Shown piece after piece: positions 7,648-16,030 of a stretch of DNA of 64,000 nt. This stretch comes from Pseudomonas lalkuanensis (GTDB lineage: Bacteria; Pseudomonadota; Gammaproteobacteria; Pseudomonadales; Pseudomonadaceae): the NCBI RefSeq assembly GCF_008807375.1, contig NZ_CP043311.1, positions 3,080,001 through 3,144,000 on the forward strand, given 5' to 3'. A program made the translations under genes and the position numbers. The notes beneath the pieces were generated by a model. That model did no database searches. It saw only the letters and a list, made by a program, of their open reading frames with translations, and was not told the DNA's origin. How positions within the stretch are numbered: the first letter of the stretch is position 1; every line of letters starts with the position of its first letter.

Positions 7648-9000
7648 ATGAACCAAGCCCCTTCCCCAAAGGCGCTGCCGGCTGCGCAGCGTATTGCCGA
7701 CAAGGCATTCTCCGCGTTCGAGAAATTCCTCCACATCGAAGCCGTCAGCGGCATCGTCCTGCTGATCGCGGCTGCCGCTGCGCTGATCTGGGCCAACTCG
7801 CCCTACGCCAGCAGCTACGAGCACCTCTGGCACATGCCGCTTTCGTTCGGCATCGGTGATTTCGTCGTCTCGAACTCCCTGCATTTCTGGATCAACGACG
7901 CCCTGATGACGGTGTTTTTCCTGGTGGTCGGCATGGAAATCCGCCGGGAGATACACGAAGGCGCGCTGGCCAATCTCAAGCTTGCCGCCCTGCCGATGGT
8001 CGCCGCATTCGGCGGCGTGCTGGTACCGGCGCTGCTCTATCTCACCCTCAACAACGCCGAAGGATTGCGCCAGGGCTGGGCGGTACCGACCGCCACGGAT
8101 ATCGCCTTCGCCGTTGGCGTTCTGGCCTTGCTGGGCCGCTCCGTGCCCGCGTCGGTGCGCGTCTTCCTGCTGGCCCTGGCCATCATCGACGACATTGTCG
8201 CGGTGCTGATCATTGCACTGTTCTATTCCGGCGGCCTCGACCCGCTGGGTTTTGCCATCGCCGGCGCCGGCGTCCTGCTGGTGCTTGGCCTGCAGCACAT
8301 CGGCATCGGTTCCGCCTATGCCTACGTGCTGCCCGGTGCGTTGCTCTGGCTCGGCCTGCTGAAGACCGGCGCCCACCCGACCCTGGCGGGCGTGGTACTG
8401 GGTCTGATGACGCCCGTCCGCGCGGTCAAGGTGATGACGCCTCCCTTGCAGACCGCCTCGCAGGCCATCAGTGAATTTGCCGAGCGCAAGCAGGCTGCCG
8501 ACAGCGGCGCCAGTGAGCTCATGGAGCCCATCAAGCAGCTTCGTCACGCCCAGCGCGAACTGCTGCCCCCGGTGATGCGCGTGCAGATGGCGCTGCACCC
8601 CTGGGTCGCCTACCTGGTGATGCCGCTGTTCGCCCTGGCCAACGCCGGTGTGAGCCTCGATGGCGTCAACCTCGGTGACGGCGCATCCATGATGGTGTTC
8701 TCCGGCGCCGCCCTGGCCCTGGTGCTGGGCAAGCCGCTGGGCGTTCTCTCCAGCAGCTGGCTGATGGTGCGCATGGGCTGGTGCAGCCTGCCGCCGGGCA
8801 TGACCTGGGCCTGGATGGGACTGATCGGCTGCCTGGCGGGCATCGGGTTCACCATGTCGATCTTCATCGCCAACCTCGCCTTCAGCCAGCAGGACCTGCT
8901 GAGCGCCGCCAAGCTGGGCGTGCTGGTGGCTTCGGTAGTGGCTGGCGTGATCGGGCTGCTCTACGGCCGCGTGCTGGTCGCCCGAACTAAACACCGCTAA
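7648..9000 (+). CDS. nhaA: Na+/H+ antiporter NhaA
   Basis: 450 residues, slightly longer than the roughly 390 of E. coli NhaA because of an N-terminal extension (about 20 residues) and a longer loop after residue 270 ([20 protein letters not shown]). Diagnostic blocks are [11 protein letters not shown], the unwound helix [17 protein letters not shown], and [19 protein letters not shown] with the twin aspartates that bind the cation. About 12 hydrophobic helices fit the family. It exports Na+ or Li+ from the cytoplasm in exchange for protons. The ATG at 7648 has no good Shine-Dalgarno sequence, which fits control by the structured leader just upstream. Confidence 0.95.
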   Translation: MNQAPSPKALPAAQRIADKAFSAFEKFLHIEAVSGIVLLIAAAAALIWANSPYASSYEHLWHMPLSFGIGDFVVSNSLHFWINDALMTVFFLVVGMEIRREIHEGALANLKLAALPMVAAFGGVLVPALLYLTLNNAEGLRQGWAVPTATDIAFAVGVLALLGRSVPASVRVFLLALAIIDDIVAVLIIALFYSGGLDPLGFAIAGAGVLLVLGLQHIGIGSAYAYVLPGALLWLGLLKTGAHPTLAGVVLGLMTPVRAVKVMTPPLQTASQAISEFAERKQAADSGASELMEPIKQLRHAQRELLPPVMRVQMALHPWVAYLVMPLFALANAGVSLDGVNLGDGASMMVFSGAALALVLGKPLGVLSSSWLMVRMGWCSLPPGMTWAWMGLIGCLAGIGFTMSIFIANLAFSQQDLLSAAKLGVLVASVVAGVIGLLYGRVLVARTKHR

Positions 9001-9217
9001 GTCCCTCCATGCGCTGAACAGGCCGCCAACCCGATTGGCGGCTGCGTTCTCTCCGGCCTTGTCCGGGTGCCTGGACTACCCTGCATGGTTGCCGGCATTG
9101 CATGCGTGCACTGGGGGCAGGTGCCCTTTGCCCTCCTGTGTTGCGGTCGCGGACCGCGATGACGGCATTACCGCGAACCTTGTTCCCGCGCCCCCAATGC
9201 CAGGAAGGAGCATCCCC

Positions 9218-10063
9218 ATGCCGAGCGCCCTGTCCGCCAGCCAGGTCCCCAACCAGTTCGTCGAATGCAATGGCCGCCGCCTGGCCTACCGCGTGATCGG
9301 GGATGGGACGCCGATGGTCCTGTGCCTGCGCTTTCGCGGCGTGATGGATTCATGGGACCCGGCCTTTCTCGACGAGCTCGCCGAGCTCGGGTTCAAGGTG
9401 CACGTGTTCGACTACAGCGGGCTGGGCCTCTCCGGCGGGACGCGCACCTACGACCCCGCTTCGCTGGCCCGCGACACGCTCGAACTGATCGCCGCGCTTG
9501 GGCTCAGCAAAGTCGTGCTGGGTGGCTGGTCCCTGGGTGGCATCGCCGCTCAGGTGGCCATGTTGCAGGCGCCGCAACTGGTCAGCCACCTGGTGCTGAT
9601 CGGCACCACCCCGCCCGGCCAGCTGGTGCAGACCGGCGAGCCGCTGTTCTATGAGCTGGCCGGCCGGGAGAACGACTTCGAGGACTTCGTGAAACTCTTC
9701 TTCGAGCCGTCGTCGACCGCCAGCCGCGAAGCCGCCGCCCTCTGTGCCGAGCGCATTGCCACGCGCCAGGAAGGCCGCTGTCCGGAGGTGCCCCATGAAT
9801 GGGCCGGCCAACAGCTGGGAGAGGGTCCGCGCAACCCGATGTTCCCCCTGCAACCGGCGCTGGATGCCTTGCGCACCACCCGCACGCCGGTCCTGCACCT
9901 CGGAGGGGACCACGACATCGTCTTCCCGGTGGAGAACTGGTATGCGCTCAACCGCGCCCTGCCCACTCTGCACCTGGTGACCCTGCCGAGTACGGGCCAC
10001 GGGCCGCACATGCAGTACCCACAGGCCAGCGCCCGGCACATCGCGGCCTTCGTGGCCGGCTGA
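9218..10063 (+). CDS. alpha/beta-hydrolase
   Basis: 281 residues from the ATG at 9218, preceded by AGGAAGGAG with 7-bp spacing. The longer open frame has no good start. The fold is clear: FVECNGRRLAYRVIGDG at the N terminus, VFDYSGLGLSGG, the nucleophile elbow GGWSLGG, acid GGDHDIVFP and histidine TGHGPHMQ. The oxyanion region CLRFRGVMDSW replaces the more usual HG motif, with an arginine where histidine is common, which may affect substrate choice. Related proteins are esterases or C-C bond hydrolases. It ends 19 bp before the convergent Lrp-type gene. Confidence 0.85.
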   Translation: MPSALSASQVPNQFVECNGRRLAYRVIGDGTPMVLCLRFRGVMDSWDPAFLDELAELGFKVHVFDYSGLGLSGGTRTYDPASLARDTLELIAALGLSKVVLGGWSLGGIAAQVAMLQAPQLVSHLVLIGTTPPGQLVQTGEPLFYELAGRENDFEDFVKLFFEPSSTASREAAALCAERIATRQEGRCPEVPHEWAGQQLGEGPRNPMFPLQPALDALRTTRTPVLHLGGDHDIVFPVENWYALNRALPTLHLVTLPSTGHGPHMQYPQASARHIAAFVAG

Positions 10064-10082
10064 TCGATTCCGCCGTGGGGTG

Positions 10083-10559
10083 TCAGGCGTCGGTGGCGAG
10101 TTCGACCGGCACCTCCAGCCCCACTTTCACGTTGCTCATCGACACCAGGGTGCGGAAGCGCTTGACGTTGTTGCTCTCGAAGAACAGCTGCCGGGTCAGT
10201 TCGGTGTACTGCTCCATGCTCCTGCAGGCCAGGACCAGCACGAAATCGAACTCGCCCGCGACGTAGTAACACTGCTGCACCTGCGGACAGGCGAGGAAAC
10301 TGCGTTTCATCGCGTCCAGCAGGTCGAGCCGTTCGCTCTCCACTTCCACCTCGGTGATGATGGTCAGCGCATGGCCCAGTTGCTGCGGATCGACCAGCGC
10401 CACCGTCTTGCGAATGACCCCCTCGTCACCCAGCCGCTTCAGCCGACGATTGACCGCAGCCGAGGACAGATTCACCCGGTTACCCAACTCCGCCTGGGAC
10501 AGGCTGGCGTCCTGTTGGACGTAGTGGATCAGCTTGAGGTCGAAGGCATCCAGGCTCAT
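10083..10559 (-). CDS. Lrp/AsnC family transcriptional regulator
   Basis: 158 residues starting at 10559. The first 60 residues are the AsnC-type helix-turn-helix (LDAFDLKLIHYVQQDASLSQ, then ELGNRVNLSSAAVNRRLKRL). The remainder is the RAM ligand-binding domain (ALTIITEVEVE, CYYVAGEFDFVLVL). Such proteins sense amino acids and usually control a neighbouring amino-acid gene. This one is divergent from the carbamoylase and diaminopropionate ammonia-lyase genes, with 144 bp between starts, so it probably regulates them. The effector is not known but is likely an amino acid or ureido acid. Confidence 0.9.
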   Translation of the reverse strand: MSLDAFDLKLIHYVQQDASLSQAELGNRVNLSSAAVNRRLKRLGDEGVIRKTVALVDPQQLGHALTIITEVEVESERLDLLDAMKRSFLACPQVQQCYYVAGEFDFVLVLACRSMEQYTELTRQLFFESNNVKRFRTLVSMSNVKVGLEVPVELATDA

Positions 10560-10703
10560 GGGCGGTGGCTCGCAAAGAAATTGTTCGTGAGGGGGTGATT
10601 GCGGAACAAAAGCACGCAATTTCCCACGATGGAGAGAACTTCTTACAGCATCCGGGAAATATTATTACGCAGTCGATCATTCTGCCCCGCTGGAGTCCTC
10701 CTG

Positions 10704-11951
10704 ATGAGTCAGCTCTCCCCTTCCACCGCCCTGCCTCTCGATGGCCAGGCCCTGCTGCTGCAGATCCGACTGCTGGGCGAAATAGGCGCGGAGCCGGAAC
10801 AGGACGGCCGCACCCGCATCGCGCTGACCGATGCCGACAAGGCGGGCCGCGACCAGCTGCTTCGTTGGATGGAGGCGCTGGACCTGGAAATACGAATCGA
10901 CCGGATCGGCAACATCTTCGGCACCTTGCGCGCCGACGGCGACCAGCAGGCGCCCTTGATGATCGGCTCGCACATCGACAGCGTGGCCAACGCCGGTGCG
11001 CTGGACGGCTGCTACGGCGTGCTGGCCGGGCTTGCCGTGGTGCGGGCGTTTCGCGAGGCGGGCGTCCGTCCAACCCGCCCGATCACGGTGGCAGCGTTCA
11101 CCAATGAAGAAGGCGTGCGCTACCAGCCGGACATGATGGGTTCGCTGGTGCATGCCGGCGGCCTGAACGTCGACGCGGCGCTGGAGACCCTGGGCACCGA
11201 CGGCACCCGCCTGGGCGATGAGCTGGTCCGCATCGGTTACGCCGGCGACCTGGAGCCCGGCGCACTGGTTCCCCACGAGTACCTGGAGCTGCATATCGAA
11301 CAGGGGCCGGTGCTCGAAGTCGAAGGCGTGCAGATCGGCGTGGTGGAGAATCTCCAGGGCATCTCCTGGCAACAGGTGACGGTCAAGGGCAGCGCAAACC
11401 ATGCCGGCACTACGCCGATGCACTTGCGCCACGACGCGGGTTCAGTCGCCGCCGCTGCGATTACCCACCTGCGCGAGATCGCAGTCGACGGCACCCTGGC
11501 CACCGTCGGGTGCCTTCGCCTTGAGCCAAACCTGATCAACGTGATTCCGCGCAAGGCAGTCTTCACCGTCGACCTGCGCGATCCCGACGAAGCCCGCCTG
11601 CAGGCCGCCGAGAAACGCCTCGCCGACGCCCTTGCGCACCTGGCCGAAACCGAAGGCGTCGAGATCCACAGCGAACGACTGGTGCGCTTCGAGCCGGTGA
11701 TCTTCGATAGCGACCTGGCCAGCGCAATCGCGGCCTCGGCCAACCGTCTCGGGTTCAGCCACCGACGCATGACTTCGGGCGCCGGCCACGATGCCCAGAT
11801 GATCGCGCGCATCGCGCCGGCCGCCATGATCTTCGTGCCCAGCCAGGGCGGCGTCAGCCACAACCCGCGCGAGCACACCAGCGACGAACTCCTGTTGACC
11901 GGCGCCGAGGTGCTTCTCGACGTCGTTTGCCAGCGCCTCGCCCGGTCCTGA
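10704..11951 (+). CDS. M20-family hydantoinase/carbamoylase-type amidase
   Basis: 415 residues from the ATG at 10704, with GGAG 8 bp upstream; an in-frame upstream extension is probably untranslated. It shows the binuclear-metal sites of N-carbamoyl-L-amino-acid hydrolases: GSHIDSVANAGALDGCYGVL (His and Asp ligands) and TNEEGVRYQPDMMGS (acidic pair). The dimerisation-domain block GISWQQVTVKGSANHAGTTP and the C-terminal SGAGHDAQM (His) complete the pattern. The enzyme should split a carbamoyl, allantoate-type or similar amide bond to free an amino acid. It is followed 35 bp later by diaminopropionate ammonia-lyase, so its product may feed that enzyme (inference). Confidence 0.88.
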   Translation: MSQLSPSTALPLDGQALLLQIRLLGEIGAEPEQDGRTRIALTDADKAGRDQLLRWMEALDLEIRIDRIGNIFGTLRADGDQQAPLMIGSHIDSVANAGALDGCYGVLAGLAVVRAFREAGVRPTRPITVAAFTNEEGVRYQPDMMGSLVHAGGLNVDAALETLGTDGTRLGDELVRIGYAGDLEPGALVPHEYLELHIEQGPVLEVEGVQIGVVENLQGISWQQVTVKGSANHAGTTPMHLRHDAGSVAAAAITHLREIAVDGTLATVGCLRLEPNLINVIPRKAVFTVDLRDPDEARLQAAEKRLADALAHLAETEGVEIHSERLVRFEPVIFDSDLASAIAASANRLGFSHRRMTSGAGHDAQMIARIAPAAMIFVPSQGGVSHNPREHTSDELLLTGAEVLLDVVCQRLARS

Positions 11952-11986
11952 CCACCCTGCCCGCCTGCAATCCTTCGGAGCCCCAG

Positions 11987-13210
11987 ATGCTGATCGTCAA
12001 TCCCAAGGCCGCGCGCCGCCCCTATCCCGAAGCCCTGCGCACTGTCATGAACATGCAGCAAGCCGCCGAAAGCCGGGCCTGGCTGTCCACCTGGAACCGT
12101 TTCGAGCGACCGGTCACGCCGTTGTTGGGGATGCCCGACCTGGCTGCCGAACTGGGTCTGGGCAAGGTGCTGATCAAGGACGAATCCGTGCGTTCGCCGC
12201 TTGCCAGCTTCAAGGTGCTGGGCGCCCCCGTTGCACTGCTGCGTCTGATCCTCGCGCGCTTCCCGGATCGAGGTTTCGAGCCCGGTGCCCTGCTCGCTGG
12301 CAAGCATGCCCGGGATCTGGCCGGCTTCACCGTGATCAGCGCCACCGACGGCAACCATGGCCGGGCCCTGGCGGCTGCGGCGCAGAGCGTCGGCTGCCGC
12401 TGCGTGATCGTCCTCCATGCCCACGTCAGTGAAGAACGCGAGCAGGCGATTGCCGCCTATGGCGCACGAATCGTCCGCATCCGCGGCAACTACGACGACT
12501 CGGTCCACGAGGCCGCCAGTCTGGCGCAGGAAAATGGCTGGACGGTGGTTTCGGACACGTCCTATGAGGGCTACGAAGCGATCCCCCGCGATGTGATGCA
12601 GGGCTACGGGATCATCGCCGCCGAGACGCTCGAAGCACTGGATGCGAGCGATGGCGACTGCCCCTTCAGCCACGTTTTCCTTCAGGGCGGCGTCGGTGGA
12701 CTGGCTGCCGGGATTGCCAGCTATCTGTGGGAGCGCTACGGCGCAGCCCGGCCGACCATGATCGTGGTCGAGCCTCGCCAGGCCGACTGCCTCTACCAGA
12801 GCGCCCTGGTGGGACACGCGACGAAGGCCAGTGGCCCGGTGGATTCGGTGATGGCCGGGCTGGCCTGCGGACAAGCCTCGCCGCTCGCGTGGAAGTTCCT
12901 CGAAGGCGGCATCGATGCCTTCATGACCATCGAGGACCAGGAGGCCGTCGACGCCATGCGCCGGCTGGCCAGAGGCAGTGCAAACGACCTGCCGTTGGTG
13001 GCCGGCGAGTCCGCCGTGGCGGGACTGGCGGGTCTATTGCGACTGCTGGAATCCCCCGGCAAGGCTGCCGAACTGGGCTTCGATGGACGATCCCGCGTGC
13101 TGCTGATAAGCACCGAGGGCGCCACCGCACCGTCGCTGTATGCCGAGCTGGTGGGCGAGGCGGCCAGCGCGGTGCAGGAGCGTCAGCGCGCCTGGCTGGG
13201 GGCGCGCTGA
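11987..13210 (+). CDS. dpaL: diaminopropionate ammonia-lyase (PLP-dependent)
   Basis: 407 residues, close to the roughly 400 of E. coli YgeX/DpaL, starting at ATG 11987 with CGGAG 6 bp upstream. It is a fold-type II PLP enzyme: the internal aldimine lysine is K76 in RSPLASFKVLGA, the ATDGNHGRALA block binds PLP phosphate, and GGVGGLAAGI is the second phosphate loop. The family converts 2,3-diaminopropionate to pyruvate and ammonia in the cytoplasm. In E. coli the homologous gene sits beside an M20 hydrolase and purine/ureido-acid genes, matching the neighbour here. Probably controlled by the divergent Lrp-type regulator. Confidence 0.88.
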   Translation: MLIVNPKAARRPYPEALRTVMNMQQAAESRAWLSTWNRFERPVTPLLGMPDLAAELGLGKVLIKDESVRSPLASFKVLGAPVALLRLILARFPDRGFEPGALLAGKHARDLAGFTVISATDGNHGRALAAAAQSVGCRCVIVLHAHVSEEREQAIAAYGARIVRIRGNYDDSVHEAASLAQENGWTVVSDTSYEGYEAIPRDVMQGYGIIAAETLEALDASDGDCPFSHVFLQGGVGGLAAGIASYLWERYGAARPTMIVVEPRQADCLYQSALVGHATKASGPVDSVMAGLACGQASPLAWKFLEGGIDAFMTIEDQEAVDAMRRLARGSANDLPLVAGESAVAGLAGLLRLLESPGKAAELGFDGRSRVLLISTEGATAPSLYAELVGEAASAVQERQRAWLGAR

Positions 13211-13219
13211 GGGGAACGC

Positions 13220-13831
13220 TCAGGCTCGCCGGGCGCTGCGCTCGACCATGGCGACTATGGTGGCACGCAGCTCGTCCCGCGCTTCCTCCGGCGTGATCTC
13301 TCCGGTGGCGGCGGCATGGGAGAGCCCATCCGCCGCCCCCAGCATGGCGCGCAGTCCCGCAGGGGTGATGCCGCGTTCGTCGGCGAATGGTTCAAGGGCC
13401 TCGCGGCATTTGTCGAGGAATGCCGATTCATGCTCGCACTTGAGCGACTCCAGCTCAGGCGATCCCGTAAGTGCGGCGTTCACGCCGGGAATCTCCCGCC
13501 CCTGCTGCAGCACACATTCCACGTAAGCCGCGGCTATCACCTCCGCCCGGCTCTCCAGGGTCGCTTCGCTGGCCTGCAACGCAGCGACCATCAGCGCCGT
13601 CTGGCGCGTATCGAATTCCACGTAGAGGGCCGAAAGCAGTCCCGCGCGGGTGCCGAAGTGGTCGTAGACCACAGGCTTGGTTACCCCTGCCTGCTCGGCC
13701 AGGCGGCCCAGGGTCAGGGCATCGGTGCCTTCTTCGCGAATCAGTTGACAGGCCACATCCAGCAGTTGCCGCAGCCGTTCTTCGCGGGATAGGCGGCGGC
13801 GCGGACGTGCCGGTTCTTCCTCTGTTGACAT
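13220..13831 (-). CDS. TetR/AcrR family repressor
   Basis: 203 residues. Residues about 15-65 form the TetR DNA-binding domain (RLRQLLDVACQLIREEG, LTLGRLAEQAGVTKPVVYDH, FGTRAGLLSALY). The remaining helices are the ligand and dimerisation domain. It is divergent from a quinone-reductase-type flavoprotein gene 105 bp away. The intergenic region contains three stacked palindromes with 14-bp spacing, so the repressor most likely controls both itself and that flavoprotein gene. The inducer is perhaps a quinone or another electrophile (inference from context). Confidence 0.9.
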   Translation of the reverse strand: MSTEEEPARPRRRLSREERLRQLLDVACQLIREEGTDALTLGRLAEQAGVTKPVVYDHFGTRAGLLSALYVEFDTRQTALMVAALQASEATLESRAEVIAAAYVECVLQQGREIPGVNAALTGSPELESLKCEHESAFLDKCREALEPFADERGITPAGLRAMLGAADGLSHAAATGEITPEEARDELRATIVAMVERSARRA

Positions 13832-13839
13832 GCAAAACC

Positions 13840-13879
13840 TACCAAAGGTAACTTACTAATCGTAACTTACTGAAAGTAA
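13840..13879. promoter_or_regulatory. three phased palindromes, probable TetR operators
   Basis: Three half-site pairs of the form TTACT-N3-AGTAA follow one another with centres at 13845, 13859 and 13873, exactly 14 bp apart: TACC-AAA-GGTA, TTACT-AAT-CGTAA and TTACT-GAA-AGTAA. They also read as direct repeats of GTAACTTACT. They lie 9 bp upstream of the TetR start and about 60 bp upstream of the flavoprotein start. Confidence 0.7.
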
Positions 13880-13936
13880 CTTGAGCCCAGCTTATAGGGC
13901 CAGGTCCCTACTCGCAATCCGCACCGGAGTTCAGCC

Positions 13937-14551
13937 ATGCACGCCCTGATCGTTGTTGCCCATCCTGATTCCAACTCACTCACCCACAACCTGGCCAAGC
14001 AGGTCGCCGAAGGCCTGAAGTCTGCCGGCCACAGTTCGGAACTGGCCGATCTACACGCTGAAGGTTTCGATCAGCGCTACAGCCTCGCGGATCTCAACGT
14101 GCACCGCCACATGGCGACACCGCCCGCCGATGTGCTCGCCGAGCAGGCACGCATCGAGCGCGCCGACAGCCTGGTGCTGGTGTTCCCGGTCTATTGGTGG
14201 TCGCTGCCCGGACTGCTCAAGAGCTGGGTCGAGCGGGTCTTCTCCAATGGCTGGGCATTCGGCTACAGCCTGGAAGGCGGATTGCAGAAGAAGCTGCGCC
14301 ATCTCCAGGTGCACCTGATAGGCGTGGCCGCCGGGGACGCCGGCCTGTTCCAGCGGCACGGCTATGACCTGGCCATGAAGACCCAGATCGATCACGGGAT
14401 TTTCGACTACTGCGGCGCCAGCGTGCAGGGCTCGCACCTGATGTTCGAATCGGAATCCCGCGATCCCGCACCTCGCCTGGATGACGCGCGCTCCATTGGC
14501 CAAGCCATGTTCGCGAAGGCATCGGCACACAAATCGACGGAAGTCGTCTGA
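13937..14551 (+). CDS. NAD(P)H dehydrogenase (quinone)-type flavodoxin-fold oxidoreductase
   Basis: 204 residues. The N terminus ALIVVAHPDSNSLTHNLAKQ is the flavin phosphate loop of the NQO/MdaB-like flavodoxin-fold family. FPVYWWSLPGLLKSWVERVF is the conserved FAD/FMN-binding segment. Members reduce quinones by two electrons with NAD(P)H in the cytoplasm, avoiding semiquinone radicals. The divergent TetR gene and its operators suggest induction by a substrate-like compound. It ends 4 bp before the convergent CHAD gene. Confidence 0.88.
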   Translation: MHALIVVAHPDSNSLTHNLAKQVAEGLKSAGHSSELADLHAEGFDQRYSLADLNVHRHMATPPADVLAEQARIERADSLVLVFPVYWWSLPGLLKSWVERVFSNGWAFGYSLEGGLQKKLRHLQVHLIGVAAGDAGLFQRHGYDLAMKTQIDHGIFDYCGASVQGSHLMFESESRDPAPRLDDARSIGQAMFAKASAHKSTEVV

Positions 14552-14555
14552 GTGC

Positions 14556-15344
14556 TCAGGCGCCCGGCGCTTGCATGGGCGCCGTATCCAGGAGGTGCTC
14601 GGCGAGGATCGACAGCTCGACTTCGGCTGCCTTCAGTTCTGCGGCCCCGGCAATCTCCCAGCGATCCTTGAGCACCAGCAGGTCGGTTTCCTGATCGGCC
14701 TTCAGGCACCACTGGAAATGGTCGTGCCAGTCGCCCAGCGCGGACTGCACGGCCTTGAGTGCGTGGAAGGCGTCCCGGGAAATGGGTGAAAGCTTCGGGT
14801 ACGCCTCGTGGACGTAGCGCATGCGCTTGACCAGCAGGCGCAGCGCGTGACGGTCGTACTCCGGATCGGCCAGCGCTTCGCGCAAGCGCTGCAACTGGCG
14901 CCGCAGGCGAATCTCCACGCGCTCGCCAAGCCTTTCCAGGTCGCCATCGCGTTCGGCTGCACGCATCCGCGCGGGCCAGCCGTCCAGCACCTTCATGAAG
15001 CGCTGCACCGTGGCGCTGGTTTCGATGATGGCGTAGCGGGACTCCAGCAAGTGCTTGCGGCGTTCCGCCTGGTCGTGGAAACCCTGGCGCTCCAGTTCGA
15101 CGATCAGTACCTCGAGGTCTCGCACCGGCGTGGTCAACCTGCCGACGTCAGCCGCTGCCGCATCGAGCTCCCTGGCGGGCTCCAGCCGGCGCATCGGGCG
15201 CAACAGGCTGCGCAACTTGCGCAAGCCGATTCGCAGATCGTGCAGGGCCTCGACATCCGTGCGGCAAGCGAGCCGCGCATAGGCGTGGTGAAGCTTGACT
15301 TCCAGTTCCAGGACCTGAGCGATGAGCGAATCGACGAATGACAT
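14556..15344 (-). CDS. CHAD domain protein
   Basis: 262 residues, helical throughout. Conserved histidines and arginines occur in the repeated CHAD pattern: EALHDLRIGLRKLRSLLRPM in the first half and LLVKRMRYVHEAYPK with ALGDWHDHFQW in the second. CHAD domains bind inorganic polyphosphate through these basic residues and associate with polyphosphate granules in several bacteria. No CYTH domain is fused to it and no ppk or ppx gene lies nearby in the window. The gene starts 163 bp from the divergent thioesterase gene. Confidence 0.85.
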   Translation of the reverse strand: MSFVDSLIAQVLELEVKLHHAYARLACRTDVEALHDLRIGLRKLRSLLRPMRRLEPARELDAAAADVGRLTTPVRDLEVLIVELERQGFHDQAERRKHLLESRYAIIETSATVQRFMKVLDGWPARMRAAERDGDLERLGERVEIRLRRQLQRLREALADPEYDRHALRLLVKRMRYVHEAYPKLSPISRDAFHALKAVQSALGDWHDHFQWCLKADQETDLLVLKDRWEIAGAAELKAAEVELSILAEHLLDTAPMQAPGA

Positions 15345-15507
15345 CCTGGCTACCCTTCGAAACAGTGTGCGAGGAGATTAGCCAAGGAAAGTGAGCGTGA
15401 TGTTGCATCAGGTCAATTTCGTCACGAGCGAGTACTACGGCCAGCGTGGACAGGGGCGGACGCTTGTGTCAGCGTCCGGTCGAAATTGGCGAACCAGGGA
15501 GTCCGGT

Positions 15508-15924
15508 GTGGCTGACAAGACAGAAGCGATCGCGCGATTCATCAAGCAGGAATTTCCCCAGACCCGCGTCGAGGTGGACGCCGTGGGCGAACGCAGCGCC
15601 CGGGTGTCCCAGGCAGTGGACGAATCCGACCTGCGGCCCGGTGGCACGGTTTCCGGCCCCACACTGATGGCCCTCGCGGACGTGGCGCTGTACGTCGCGC
15701 TGCTCGGGGAAATCGGCATAGTGCCGCTGGCGGTGACCACCAGCCTGACCATCAACTTCCTGCGCAAACCCGAGGCCAGCAAGCGCGTCATCGGCGAATG
15801 CCAGCTGATGAAAGTCGGCAAGACCCTCGCGGTGGGTGAGGTTTCGCTCTATTCGGAGGGAATGGATGACCCGGTGGCCCACGTGGTGGGCACCTATTCG
15901 ATTCCGCCGGCGCACCTGCGCTAG
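15508..15924 (+). CDS. PaaI-type hotdog-fold thioesterase
   Basis: 138 residues from the GTG at 15508. AGGGAG 6 bp upstream supports this start, and the length matches the family; an upstream extension of the frame is unlike a protein. The hotdog core includes LRPGGTVSGPTLMALADVA and TTSLTINFLRKPEA. PaaI-like enzymes hydrolyse acyl-CoA thioesters; the acyl group cannot be told. It is followed 106 bp later by rlhA on the same strand. Confidence 0.85.
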   Translation: MADKTEAIARFIKQEFPQTRVEVDAVGERSARVSQAVDESDLRPGGTVSGPTLMALADVALYVALLGEIGIVPLAVTTSLTINFLRKPEASKRVIGECQLMKVGKTLAVGEVSLYSEGMDDPVAHVVGTYSIPPAHLR

Positions 15925-16030
15925 CGGGAAAAGTCCACGCTTCGCGCCACCATCCGGCACCCCATGGATGCCCGGGCGCCGCAGGCCCGGTACAATGCGC
16001 CCCCTGCATACGTGCCGGACCGTGATTGCC

